Shown here: one piece after another, positions 42,349 through 50,896 of the stretch | How the letters are laid out: each line of letters begins with the position of its first letter | How positions within the stretch are numbered: the stretch's first letter is position 1 | Notes under the pieces: model-generated | Database searches by the model: none | What the model saw: only the letters and a program-made list of their open reading frames with translations | What the model was told of the DNA's origin: nothing | Position numbers and translations under genes: made by a program | From: Mariniflexile jejuense | GTDB taxonomy: Bacteria > Bacteroidota > Bacteroidia > Flavobacteriales > Flavobacteriaceae | Direction: 5' to 3' | Assembly (NCBI RefSeq): GCF_042675665.1 | Contig: NZ_JBHTJI010000001.1 | Span: 2,542,001-2,606,000, forward strand | DNA: 64,000 bases

Positions 42349-43089
42349 ATGAGTTTTTCAAAGTGGATTGGAGCAGCCTTGGGGTGGTCGTTTGGTGGAC
42401 CAATTGGCGCTATTTTAGGATTAGCATTAGGAAGTGTTGTAGATGGCATGTCCAATAGTAACGGTGGAACAGTTTATACTAATAACCCACAGCAACGCCC
42501 ACAAACACAATCGGGCGATTTTGAAGTGAGTTTACTTATTTTAGCTTCTATAGTTATAAAGGCCGATGGCAAACAAGACCAACGCGAGTTAGATTTTGTG
42601 CGTATGCAATTTGTAAGCATGTATGGAAAAGAACGTGCTAATCATGCCTTTAAGCTTTTTAAAGAGATAAACAAACAGCAAGATATTTCTACTAGACAAG
42701 TATGTTTGCAAATTAGACAAATGATGCAGCATGCATCGCGCTTGCAACTTATTCACTTTTTATTTGGAATTGCAAATGCAGATGGTGTGGTAACAGAAGA
42801 TGAAGTAGCACAAATACATACCATTGCAGGATATTTAGGCATTAGCCATAACGATTATGAAAGTATTAAAGCCATGTTTTATAAAAGTACAGATAGTGCT
42901 TATAAAATATTGGAAATTGATAAAACGGCAACCAACGACGAAATTAAAAAAGCTTACCGTACTATGGCTAAAAAATACCACCCAGATAAGGTAATTCATT
43001 TGGGAAAAGAGCACCAAAAAGGTGCAGAAGAGAAGTTTAAGCAAGTGCAAGATGCGTATGAGCAATTACAAAAAGAACGCGGGTTTTAA
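42349..43089 (+). CDS. TerB/DjlA-like co-chaperone with C-terminal J domain
   Basis: 246 residues in three parts. A glycine-rich hydrophobic N-terminus (about 8-35) likely associates with the membrane; a TerB-like helical domain covers about 60-170 (LLILASIVIKADGK, FGIANADGVVTEDE); a J domain sits at the C-terminus with HPDK. DjlA proteins stimulate DnaK at the inner membrane. The client is unknown. The DUF4403 lipoprotein gene follows 16 bases later and may be co-transcribed. Confidence 0.85.
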   Translation: MSFSKWIGAALGWSFGGPIGAILGLALGSVVDGMSNSNGGTVYTNNPQQRPQTQSGDFEVSLLILASIVIKADGKQDQRELDFVRMQFVSMYGKERANHAFKLFKEINKQQDISTRQVCLQIRQMMQHASRLQLIHFLFGIANADGVVTEDEVAQIHTIAGYLGISHNDYESIKAMFYKSTDSAYKILEIDKTATNDEIKKAYRTMAKKYHPDKVIHLGKEHQKGAEEKFKQVQDAYEQLQKERGF

Positions 43090-43105
43090 CAGTAATTAAA
43101 TTTTT

Positions 43106-44512
43106 ATGATTAAGTATATTTTATTTTTTTGTTTAATAATGGTGTTGCTAGTTAACACGTCGTGCGCTTCAAAACAACAGTTTACAACCATAAAGCCCGA
43201 ACCCGAGGAAGCTTCACCTATAGTGTATGATAATATACCGTCGTTTATAAACGTACCAGTTAGTATCAAATTAAAAGATATTGAAAATCAAATCAATACT
43301 ATTTTAAAAGGATTAATTTATGAAGACAAAATTATTGAAGATGATAATATTGAAATAAAAGTTTGGAAACAAGCACCTATCACCATTCAAAATGAAGGAT
43401 CTTCAGGAAATAAAATTAAAACCATGCTTCCTTTAAAAGCCATAGTAAAGTATAGAATTGGTACTGAAACTATGGGAGTTAAACTTTATAAAACAAGCGA
43501 ATTTAACTTAAATGGTGTTGTAACTTTAAGCAGTAATATTGGTCTTTCTAATTGGAAATTAAAATCGAATACACATATAACCAATTTAGAATGGACCGAA
43601 AGTCCATCTTTGGTAGTATACGGAAAAAATTTGCCTGTAACCTATCTTGTTAATCCTGCTATAAAAATTTTTAGAGCCGACATTGAAAAAAGCATTGATG
43701 ATGCTATTGAAACATCTATGGATTTTAAACCAAATGTTTTAGTAGCTATTGAAAAGCTAACTGTACCTTTTAAAATGAGTGATTATTATGAAAGTTGGCT
43801 AAGGATTGTACCTGTTGAAATTTACGCAACCGACGCCGAATTAAAAAAAGATAAAGTATTGCTTCAAATGGGTATGAAATGTAATATGGAAACACTTATA
43901 GGCAAGCAACCAGAATCGAAATTTGATGCTAAAAATATTGTATTGAAGCCTGTTACAAAAATGCCAAACCATATTACATCAAATATTGTTGCAATATCAA
44001 CATATCAAGATGCTTCAAAAATAATGACTAAGAATTTTTCAGGTCAAGAATTTGGTTCAGGTTCAAAAAAAGTAACTGTTAAAAATGTAGATATTTGGCA
44101 TAAAAGCGGTAAAATGGTTATTGCTTTAGATTTGCAAGGCTCTATAAATGGCACTATCTATTTAGAAGGTGTTCCATTGTATAATAACGTAACTAAAGAA
44201 CTGTTTTTTGACAACCTAGATTACGTTTTAGATACTAAAAGCAGATTGATACGAACTGCAAATTGGATGGCAAAAGGCATAATTTTAAAACGAATTCAAG
44301 AAAGTTGTCGCTATTCCATCCAGCCAAATTTAGATGAAGGCAAGCAAACCATGTTGGGCTACTTAAATAATTATTCGCCTATGTCTGGTGTTTTTGTAAA
44401 TGGCACTATGGATGAAATTGAGTTTCAAAGAATAAAATTAACAAACAATGCTATTTTGGCGTTTTTAAAAGTAACTGGCAACATTAGTGTAACGGTTGAT
44501 GGGTTGAAATAA
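43106..44512 (+). CDS. DUF4403-family lipoprotein
   Basis: 468 residues. Lipoprotein signal with Cys in VNTSCASK, so anchored in the periplasm or outer membrane. The body is a two-part beta-rich domain that matches DUF4403 (IVYDNIPSFINVPVSIKLKDI near the start, GKMVIALDLQGSINGTIYLEG later). The fold is thought to be lipid-binding, TULIP-like, but no function is established. It follows the DnaJ/TerB gene by 16 bases and ends before a bidirectional terminator. Confidence 0.82.
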   Translation: MIKYILFFCLIMVLLVNTSCASKQQFTTIKPEPEEASPIVYDNIPSFINVPVSIKLKDIENQINTILKGLIYEDKIIEDDNIEIKVWKQAPITIQNEGSSGNKIKTMLPLKAIVKYRIGTETMGVKLYKTSEFNLNGVVTLSSNIGLSNWKLKSNTHITNLEWTESPSLVVYGKNLPVTYLVNPAIKIFRADIEKSIDDAIETSMDFKPNVLVAIEKLTVPFKMSDYYESWLRIVPVEIYATDAELKKDKVLLQMGMKCNMETLIGKQPESKFDAKNIVLKPVTKMPNHITSNIVAISTYQDASKIMTKNFSGQEFGSGSKKVTVKNVDIWHKSGKMVIALDLQGSINGTIYLEGVPLYNNVTKELFFDNLDYVLDTKSRLIRTANWMAKGIILKRIQESCRYSIQPNLDEGKQTMLGYLNNYSPMSGVFVNGTMDEIEFQRIKLTNNAILAFLKVTGNISVTVDGLK

Positions 44513-44515
44513 AAA

Positions 44516-44542
44516 TTTACGCTCGTTATAAACGAGCGTAAA
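44516..44542. terminator. Bidirectional terminator
   Basis: Twelve-base stem TTTACGCTCGTT / AACGAGCGTAAA with a three-base loop, between converging genes. Short A/T runs flank both sides. Confidence 0.85.
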
Positions 44543-44570
44543 TAATATAATTTCTATATTTCAACTAAAA

Positions 44571-45221
44571 TTAGTTTAATTGCAAGGTTAAGTATAAACT
44601 AAGATTGCTGTTTTTTCCATCAGGAATGGTGTACGTTTGTCCACCAACGGTACGTTCTTTTCCAACAGTTGATAGTCCGTAATTATATCTTAAGCCTATT
44701 CCAACCTTATCCAAATCAATCCCAACACCAGCAGCTATACCTGTATCAAATTTGTTAAAATCATCATTATCATAATTGTTTTCAAAATCAAAACTACCAC
44801 TATCCGATTCATTTGTAATTTGGGCATCAACCAAATAAGCAAAATATGGACCAGCATGAATATTTAGGTTTTTTGCCAAATTAACCTTCAATAGTACAGG
44901 TAATTCAATATAATTTAGTTTGAATTTTGCCGTTCCCGAAGCAAAAGCATTATTATAAACCAATTCAGAGCCTTTTCTGGAATATAATAATTCAGGCTGA
45001 ATAGCAATGAAATTGGTTAAAGGAAATGTGGTATAAATACCGGCATTAAAACTGGTTAGCACATTGTTGTCATCTACATCTTCGGTGTATAAATTTGAAA
45101 AGTTAGTGCCACCTTTTATACCAATTTGAGGCTTTGTTGCCTCGGTAACTTGTGCATTTAAAGTCACTGTAAATCCTAGAACTAAAAGAAACGTTACTGA
45201 AATTTTTTCTATGTTTTTCAT
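44571..45221 (-). CDS. Outer-membrane beta-barrel protein, porin family
   Basis: 216 residues with a signal peptide (cleaved after NAQ). The repeated amphipathic strands (PQIGIKGGTNFSNLY, FIAIQPELLYSRKG, YIELPVLLKVNLAKN, GIGLRYNYGLS) and a C-terminal aromatic/hydrophobic strand fit the small eight-stranded PorT-like/OMP_b-brl family. Likely in the outer membrane; substrate unknown. It has its own promoter region and ends at the shared terminator. Confidence 0.85.
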   Translation of the reverse strand: MKNIEKISVTFLLVLGFTVTLNAQVTEATKPQIGIKGGTNFSNLYTEDVDDNNVLTSFNAGIYTTFPLTNFIAIQPELLYSRKGSELVYNNAFASGTAKFKLNYIELPVLLKVNLAKNLNIHAGPYFAYLVDAQITNESDSGSFDFENNYDNDDFNKFDTGIAAGVGIDLDKVGIGLRYNYGLSTVGKERTVGGQTYTIPDGKNSNLSLYLTLQLN

Positions 45222-45353
45222 AATTGTATGTTTAAAATTTTACAATACAAAGATGAGGTTGATAACATCCAAAAGCATTACATCTTTTTTTGGAAGTATT
45301 ATAGAATTTCCATTTTAAGAAACATTAAATATTAAAAGTTAGAATTAGACAAT

Positions 45354-46073
45354 TTAAGGTTTTATTTGAATAATAAATTTACCGTTATCATAAAATATAT
45401 TATTTAAAATATTAGATGCAGAATCATAAGATACAGATTTACCGTCTAACACACCATTATTATAATTCCAATCGTATTTAATTTTGCCACTTTTGTAGTA
45501 TTCCTTGGTTATACCATTAAGATTTCCATTAACATAAAGCCATTCTAATTTAATTTCTCCACTTTGATAATATTCTGTAGAAATGCCTTCGGATTTACCG
45601 TTAGTGTAATTAAAATCAATTTTTAGCTCGCCAGTTTTATAGTACGATTTACCACTAATTACTACGTTTTTGTCATAAATCCATATAACTTCAATTTCAC
45701 CAGTGTCATAAAATTGATATACATTTCCATGTGCTAAATCGTTTAAATAATTAAAAGTTTGAATTAGTACGTTATCTTTTGTGTAGGTGTTTCGTTGTTT
45801 TAATGAATCCGAACTATAAATCCAAATTGATTTTGTTCCATCTGTATGGTATTCAGATGTTTCTCCATCTAATTTGTCTAATTTATAATTCCACTGATAT
45901 CTTAATTCACCATTTTTTAAATACTCATTAGTAATTCCGTGATATTGGTTTTTTAGTTTATGGATTTCAAATTTCAACTCTCCAGTATCATAATACTTTT
46001 TTTCTAATGAAATTTTTGATGAACTACATCCAATTAAAATAAGGCAACTAAAAAATAAAGTAAATTTTATCAT
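45354..46073 (-). CDS. Lipoprotein with MORN-variant (YwqK-like) repeats
   Basis: 239 residues. Lipobox Cys in LILIGCSSSK. The body is a row of about eight repeats of the type YY.(T/S)GE(L/I)K...Y.(N/D)G, for example YYDTGELKFE, YHGITNEYLKNGELRYQW, YYKTGELKIDFNY and YYKSGKIKYDW. These are the MORN_2 repeats found in proteins named YwqK-type antitoxins, but the lipoprotein anchor suggests an envelope role and no toxin is next to it. It follows the LD-carboxypeptidase gene by three bases, so the two are probably one transcript. Confidence 0.82.
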   Translation of the reverse strand: MIKFTLFFSCLILIGCSSSKISLEKKYYDTGELKFEIHKLKNQYHGITNEYLKNGELRYQWNYKLDKLDGETSEYHTDGTKSIWIYSSDSLKQRNTYTKDNVLIQTFNYLNDLAHGNVYQFYDTGEIEVIWIYDKNVVISGKSYYKTGELKIDFNYTNGKSEGISTEYYQSGEIKLEWLYVNGNLNGITKEYYKSGKIKYDWNYNNGVLDGKSVSYDSASNILNNIFYDNGKFIIQIKP

Positions 46074-46076
46074 TGG

Positions 46077-47093
46077 TTATTTTTGAAAAACCACAGTCGA
46101 TTTCTCTTTACTTACAGTCATTTCAACTGTCCTTCCAAAAATTAAAGCCCTATTATCTTTTTCATGACCAGCAGGCATATTAAAAGCAATTGGAAAGTTG
46201 TATTCAGCCAAAACATCTAAAATAAGTTGCTCTACAGATACGCCCCAGGCGGTTGTATTTTTTCTAACTTTTGTAATATCGCCAATTAAAACACCTTTGC
46301 AATTTTCAAAATAACCAGCACGTTTTAAGCTTTGTAACATACGGTCTATATGGTATTCGTATTCGCCAATTTCTTCAATAAATAAAATTTTTCCCGAGGT
46401 GTTTATGCTGGTTTTAGAGCCTAACATGGTGTGTAATATGGTTAAATTGCCGCCAACCAATTGCCCAGAAGTAGTTCCTGTTTTATTGTATTTAGAACCC
46501 TGTAAAGTGTAGCTTAAAGTTGTTCCAAAAAGGGCATTTTTAAAGGTGGAAATTGTTTCGCTTATGGTACTTGCATCGTCTTGCATGCTAGTGCACATCA
46601 TGGCGTGTAAACTTTCAAATTCTTCGTTGTGAACTTGGTTATGTAATGCTGTAATATCCGAATAGCCAATAATCCATTTAGGGTGTTTCTTAAATTTTGT
46701 AAAATTCAATTTATCTAAAATCCGAACGGTTCCATAACCACCTCTAGCGCACCAAATGGCACTAATTGTTGGGTCGTCCATAACTTTTTGTAAATCTTCT
46801 GTGCGTTCGGCATCTGTTCCTGCAAAATGGTAATTTTGGTTGAATACATTTTTACCAACAACAACCTGTAAACCCCAACTTTTAAGTAAGTTTTTAGCTT
46901 GTTCAACTTCAGCAGTTCTGTTTCTTAATACACCAGACGGCGCAACAATGGCAACGGTATCGCCTGCTTTTAAATAAGGTGGACGCATCAAAGTAGTAGT
47001 TTTATTAAAGGTTATGTTTTGTGCTGAAATTGTTGGTTTTCCACAGAAAAAAATGGCACAAAGTAGGATTGTAATTATTGTGATTCTAGACAT
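46077..47093 (-). CDS. LD-carboxypeptidase, peptidase S66 family
   Basis: 338 residues from the ATG at 47093; a start at 47108 would add five residues before a good signal peptide (MSRITIITILLCAIF). GYSDITAL holds the nucleophile Ser, FIEEIGEYEYH the Glu and AGHEKDN the His of the S66 triad. It trims the terminal D-Ala from muropeptide tetrapeptides; with a signal peptide it may act in the periplasm rather than the cytosol. It is divergent from metG and upstream of the MORN lipoprotein. Confidence 0.9.
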   Translation of the reverse strand: MSRITIITILLCAIFFCGKPTISAQNITFNKTTTLMRPPYLKAGDTVAIVAPSGVLRNRTAEVEQAKNLLKSWGLQVVVGKNVFNQNYHFAGTDAERTEDLQKVMDDPTISAIWCARGGYGTVRILDKLNFTKFKKHPKWIIGYSDITALHNQVHNEEFESLHAMMCTSMQDDASTISETISTFKNALFGTTLSYTLQGSKYNKTGTTSGQLVGGNLTILHTMLGSKTSINTSGKILFIEEIGEYEYHIDRMLQSLKRAGYFENCKGVLIGDITKVRKNTTAWGVSVEQLILDVLAEYNFPIAFNMPAGHEKDNRALIFGRTVEMTVSKEKSTVVFQK

Positions 47094-47136
47094 AATGTAA
47101 ATGTACATTTTTTTTCTAAATCGCAGTCAAATTGTG

Positions 47137-47144
47137 TACTTTTG
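47137..47144 (+). promoter_or_regulatory. Candidate -7 element of metG
   Basis: TACTTTTG, full TAnnTTTG match, giving a leader of about 105 bases before the metG ATG. A T-run at 47108-47115 is the possible -33 region. Confidence 0.5.
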
Positions 47145-47215
47145 CGGCGTATAAAAATTATATATTCTTGTCTTCTCGCTTACAGTCGACAGGTTTTAAA
47201 GTACAAATATTAAAT

Positions 47216-47245
47216 GAGGTCTCGACTGCGCTCGACCTGACACAA
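47216..47245 (+). repeat. Flavobacterial REP-like palindromic repeat in the metG leader
   Basis: GAGGTCTCGACTGCGCTCGAC and onward to CACAAT. The core is a near-palindrome (AGGTC-TCGA ... TCGACCT) and the GC-rich word stands out in this AT-rich DNA. I know similar short words (GTCGAGCGCAGTCGAGAC) as interspersed repeats in Flavobacteriaceae, from memory only. A degraded relative may lie at about 47170-47193 (TCTTCTCGCTTACAGTCGAC). Confidence 0.55.
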
Positions 47246-47255
47246 TAAAATTAAA

Positions 47256-49322
47256 ATGAACAAACCAAAAAGATACACCATAACATCTGCATTACCTTAC
47301 ACTAACGGTCCTATACATATTGGGCATTTAGCAGGCGTTTATGTACCAGCCGATATTTATGCACGCTATTTACGTTTAACAGGAAACGATGTCGTTTTTA
47401 TTGGCGGTAGCGATGAACACGGTGTGCCAATTACAATAAAAGCAAAAAATGAAGGTGTATCTCCGCAAGATGTGGTTGATAAATACCATGCAATCATCAA
47501 GCAATCGTTTGAAGAATTTGGTATTTCATTTGATAATTATTCTAGAACTTCGGCTAAAATTCATCATGAAACAGCTTCAGAATTTTTCAAAACCTTGTAT
47601 GACAAAGGCGAATTTATTGAAGAGGTAACGGCCCAATTATACGATGAAAAAGCAAACCAGTTTCTAGCAGATAGATTTGTTACAGGAACATGCCCAAAAT
47701 GTGGCAATGAAGAAGCTTATGGTGACCAATGTGAAAAATGTGGAACAAGTTTAAATGCTACCGATTTGATAAATCCAAAATCGGCATTAACAGGCAATGT
47801 TCCTACTTTAAAAGAAACAAAGCATTGGTTTTTGCCTTTAGATCGTTATGAAGCATTTTTAAAAGAATGGATTTTAGAAGGTCATAAAAAAGATTGGAAA
47901 CCAAATGTGTACGGGCAAGTAAAATCGTGGATTGATGATGGCTTACGCCCGCGTGCTGTAACCCGCGATTTAGATTGGGGAATTCCAGTGCCAGTTCCAG
48001 GCGGTGAAGGCAAAGTGCTTTATGTTTGGTTTGATGCGCCTATTGGCTACATTTCATCAACCAAAGAATGGGCAGAACGCGAAGGGAAAGATTGGAAACC
48101 ATACTGGAAAAGCGACGACACGAAGTTGGTTCATTTTATAGGAAAAGACAATATTGTGTTCCATTGCATTATTTTTCCAGCCATGTTAAAAGCAGAAGGC
48201 TCGTATATTTTACCCGAAAATGTGCCAGCAAACGAGTTTTTAAATTTAGAGGGCAATAAATTGTCTACCTCAAAAAATTGGGCAGTTTGGTTGCCAGAAT
48301 ACTTAAAAGAATTTCCAAATCAGCAAGATGTGTTGCGTTATGCTTTAACCGCCAACGCGCCAGAAACTAAGGATAACGATTTTACTTGGAAAGATTTTCA
48401 AGCTAGAAACAATAACGAGTTGGTGGCCATTTTTGGCAACTTCATTAATCGAGTAATGGTGTTAACTAATAAATATTATAATGGCATAGTACCAGCTCCA
48501 GGTGCTTTTTCTCAAGTAGATGAAGAAACTTTGGCAGCTGTTAAAGCATATCCAGAAGTGATATCAAGTTCTATTGAGCGTTACCGTTTTAGAGAAGCCC
48601 AAACAGAGCTTATGAATTTGGCTCGACTTGGAAACAAATATTTAGCAGATGAAGAACCTTGGAAAGTAATTAAAGTAGATGAAGCACGTACACAAACCAT
48701 TATGTATGTAGCACTTCAAATTGCTTCAGCATTAGCTACCTTAAGCGAACCGTTTTTGCCGTTTACTTCAACAAAACTAAAAAGTATTTTAAATGTTACG
48801 TCAATCGCATTTCAGACATCTTGGAGTGAAATAAGTACTAAAGAAGTTTTAATAGCACCAGGACACAAAATAGGCGAAGCCGAATTATTATTTTCTAAAA
48901 TTGAAGATGAAACCATTCAATTTCAATTAGATAAATTAGAAGCAAGTAAAAAAACAAATGAAGCAGCAAACAAAACCGTTGAGCCACAAAAAGAAACCAT
49001 TACGTTTGATGATTTTACCAAATTAGACATTCGAGTTGGTACTATTTTAGAAGCTGAAAAAATGCCAAAAGCCAAAAAGCTATTGGTTTTAAAGGTTGAT
49101 ACAGGCATTGATGTACGTACTATTGTTTCGGGTATTGCTGAAAGTTTTACACCAGAAGAAGTAATAGGAAAACGCGTAACTGTCTTGGTTAATTTAGCAC
49201 CAAGAGATCTTCGTGGAGTTGAAAGCCAAGGTATGATTTTAATGACTGAAAATGCCAATGGTAAGTTGGTATTTGTAAATCCAGACGACACCAATGTTGC
49301 TAATGGATTGCAAATTAGTTAG
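47256..49322 (+). CDS. metG: Methionyl-tRNA synthetase
   Basis: 688 residues. PYTNGPIHIGHLAG has the HIGH motif, CPKCGNEEAYGDQCEKCG is a zinc knuckle, LSTSKN is the KMSKS motif (Lys-Leu-Ser-Thr-Ser form), and the C-terminal 110 residues (FTKLDIRVGTILEAEKMPKA) are the Trbp111/EMAPII-like tRNA-binding domain. It charges tRNA with methionine. Complete, single-copy in the window. Its leader carries a palindromic repeat. Confidence 0.97.
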   Translation: MNKPKRYTITSALPYTNGPIHIGHLAGVYVPADIYARYLRLTGNDVVFIGGSDEHGVPITIKAKNEGVSPQDVVDKYHAIIKQSFEEFGISFDNYSRTSAKIHHETASEFFKTLYDKGEFIEEVTAQLYDEKANQFLADRFVTGTCPKCGNEEAYGDQCEKCGTSLNATDLINPKSALTGNVPTLKETKHWFLPLDRYEAFLKEWILEGHKKDWKPNVYGQVKSWIDDGLRPRAVTRDLDWGIPVPVPGGEGKVLYVWFDAPIGYISSTKEWAEREGKDWKPYWKSDDTKLVHFIGKDNIVFHCIIFPAMLKAEGSYILPENVPANEFLNLEGNKLSTSKNWAVWLPEYLKEFPNQQDVLRYALTANAPETKDNDFTWKDFQARNNNELVAIFGNFINRVMVLTNKYYNGIVPAPGAFSQVDEETLAAVKAYPEVISSSIERYRFREAQTELMNLARLGNKYLADEEPWKVIKVDEARTQTIMYVALQIASALATLSEPFLPFTSTKLKSILNVTSIAFQTSWSEISTKEVLIAPGHKIGEAELLFSKIEDETIQFQLDKLEASKKTNEAANKTVEPQKETITFDDFTKLDIRVGTILEAEKMPKAKKLLVLKVDTGIDVRTIVSGIAESFTPEEVIGKRVTVLVNLAPRDLRGVESQGMILMTENANGKLVFVNPDDTNVANGLQIS

Positions 49323-49373
49323 ATTTAATCTTATTAAGAATTCAATTTTGTAAGATATTTATAGAGATGCTTT

Positions 49374-49404
49374 TTTGAAGACCTTAAAGAATTCAGTAAC
49401 TTTA
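49374..49404 (+). promoter_or_regulatory. Promoter of the ferritin gene
   Basis: TTTG at 49374-49377, exactly 19 bases, TAACTTTA at 49397-49404 (one mismatch in -7), 16 bases before the ATG. The best-spaced full promoter in the window. Confidence 0.6.
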
Positions 49405-49420
49405 CCTAAAACAAAAAATT

Positions 49421-49939
49421 ATGTTATCAAAAAATATAGAAAAAGCACTTAACAGCCAGATTAAAATAGAAGCTGAATCATCTCAAATATATTTAGCAAT
49501 GGCATGTTGGGCAGAGGTAAAAGGTTTAGAAGGCGTTGCAGGGTTTATGTACAAGCAATCACAAGAAGAGCGCGACCATATGCTTAAATTGGTAAAATAT
49601 GTTAACGAACGTGGTGGGCATGCGCAAGTATCGGCACTTTCTGCGCCTAATGTAACATTCAAATCGTTTAAAGAAATGTTTGAGGAACTTTATAAACACG
49701 AAATTTTTGTTTCTGAAAGCATTAACGAATTGGTTCATATAAGTTTACAAGAAAAAGATTATTCAACCCATAACTTTTTACAATGGTATGTAGCAGAGCA
49801 AATAGAGGAAGAAGCTATGGCGCGTACTATTTTAGATAAGATAAATTTAATTGGCGATGATAAAGGCGGTTTGTATCTGTTTGATAGAGACATACTAAAT
49901 TTAACCGTTAGTACAGCTGCCACTACAACACCTGAATAA
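49421..49939 (+). CDS. ftn: Ferritin (FtnA type, non-heme)
   Basis: 172 residues. LNSQIKIEAESSQIYLAMACWAE is helix A with the first ferroxidase Glu residues, EERDHML has the second, and AEQIEEEAMARTIL the third. It stores iron as a 24-mer cage and has no heme-Met of bacterioferritin. It is a monocistronic gene with a good promoter and would buffer the iron used by hemH nearby on the chromosome, though the link is indirect. Confidence 0.94.
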   Translation: MLSKNIEKALNSQIKIEAESSQIYLAMACWAEVKGLEGVAGFMYKQSQEERDHMLKLVKYVNERGGHAQVSALSAPNVTFKSFKEMFEELYKHEIFVSESINELVHISLQEKDYSTHNFLQWYVAEQIEEEAMARTILDKINLIGDDKGGLYLFDRDILNLTVSTAATTTPE

Positions 49940-49979
49940 TTTTAACATTTAACCTTATTTAGATTTAATAAAAATAAAC

Positions 49980-49987
49980 TATATTTG
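49980..49987 (+). promoter_or_regulatory. Candidate -7 element of the small Cys/Lys-rich gene
   Basis: TATATTTG, full TAnnTTTG match, 28 bases before the TTG start at 50016. Confidence 0.5.
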
Positions 49988-50015
49988 CTCGCGTAATTTA
50001 TTTACTCGTAATCAC

Positions 50016-50177
50016 TTGGGCAAAAAGAAGCAAAAAAAGGCACTAAAAAAACTAGAAAAGGCAGGAATAAAACTTCCTAGCAAAGTAAAAAGTAGTTGCT
50101 GTGAAAAATACAAGAAAAGAGAAGACAAGCGTTGTGGAAAATGCCCTTGCTTCGATTTACTTAAAAAAGTTGCATAG
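50016..50177 (+). CDS. Small Lys/Cys-rich protein with a TTG start
   Basis: 53 residues from the TTG at 50016; no ATG exists in frame upstream of the cysteines. The first half is lysine-rich (KKKQKKALKKLEKAG), the second has CCEKYKKREDKRCGKCPCFDLL with five cysteines in a pattern that could bind zinc. No signal peptide. It is bounded by a promoter element and a strong terminator (50210-50246), so it looks like an independent gene. I have a weak memory of similar small flavobacterial proteins; no function is known to me. Confidence 0.7.
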   Translation: MGKKKQKKALKKLEKAGIKLPSKVKSSCCEKYKKREDKRCGKCPCFDLLKKVA

Positions 50178-50209
50178 TTTCTTAAAACTATAAAAAACAT
50201 AATTATAAG

Positions 50210-50246
50210 AACAGACTTTCTATACGATTAGTCTGTTTTTTTTTTA
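50210..50246 (+). terminator. Rho-independent terminator of the small Cys/Lys-rich gene
   Basis: Eight-base stem AACAGACT / AGTCTGTT (50210-50217 and 50230-50237) then a run of nine or so T's. Confidence 0.88.
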
Positions 50247-50368
50247 ACATAAATGTTTTTTACTTCAAACTACAAGAAATGAAAATTTTGTAATCAAAAT
50301 CTATAATGATGTAACAAAAAATCAAAACTCTGTTGCATCTTTGTATTATAATTAAATTTATAAAAAAT

Positions 50369-50839
50369 ATGAAAAAGTTAATACTATTATGTTTTGCAAT
50401 TGGTTTAGTAAGTTGTGGTGCTTCTAAAACTGTAAGAGTATCAAAAAAAGTAATTAAAGGCGATTGGGTTTTAAATTCAATAACCTATAATCAAGCAGGA
50501 ACGTATAATGCAACATTGCTAAATGATGCACCAAAAGCTTGTTTTGAAGGTAGTACTTGGCAATTTGTACCTAATAATAATACAGGGGTTTATTCTATAA
50601 ACAATGCTAGTTGTGCTTCAGGAGAAAGGCATTTTGTATTCACCATTCAAGAAGTAGATGCAGAAACGGGTTTATATGATTTTTTATTGAAGCCAACAAA
50701 CGAAAAACACAAATCAGAAACCAATCAAGGATTTAGATTAAAACTAGCCGCTTTATCTGATACAAATATGCAATGGCAACAAACAATAAGTGTAAGCGGT
50801 AGCCCACTTACTATTAACATGAATTTTATCAAACAATAA
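50369..50839 (+). CDS. Lipocalin-like lipoprotein
   Basis: 156 residues. I start at the ATG at 50369, which gives a short lipoprotein signal (GLVSC, lipobox Cys at 16); a TTG at 50333 would put the signal internal. GDWVLNSITYNQAG is the GxW opening of a lipocalin fold, and there are later strands (STWQFVPNNNTGVYSI, GFRLKLAALSDTNMQWQQ). Lipocalins bind small hydrophobic ligands; this one is unassigned. It is followed 57 bases later by an OmpA-family gene. Confidence 0.78.
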   Translation: MKKLILLCFAIGLVSCGASKTVRVSKKVIKGDWVLNSITYNQAGTYNATLLNDAPKACFEGSTWQFVPNNNTGVYSINNASCASGERHFVFTIQEVDAETGLYDFLLKPTNEKHKSETNQGFRLKLAALSDTNMQWQQTISVSGSPLTINMNFIKQ

Positions 50840-50896
50840 ATAGCAGATAACAAATTTTAAAGGTTAAATTAATTATCTAGTAATAAAACAAAACAT

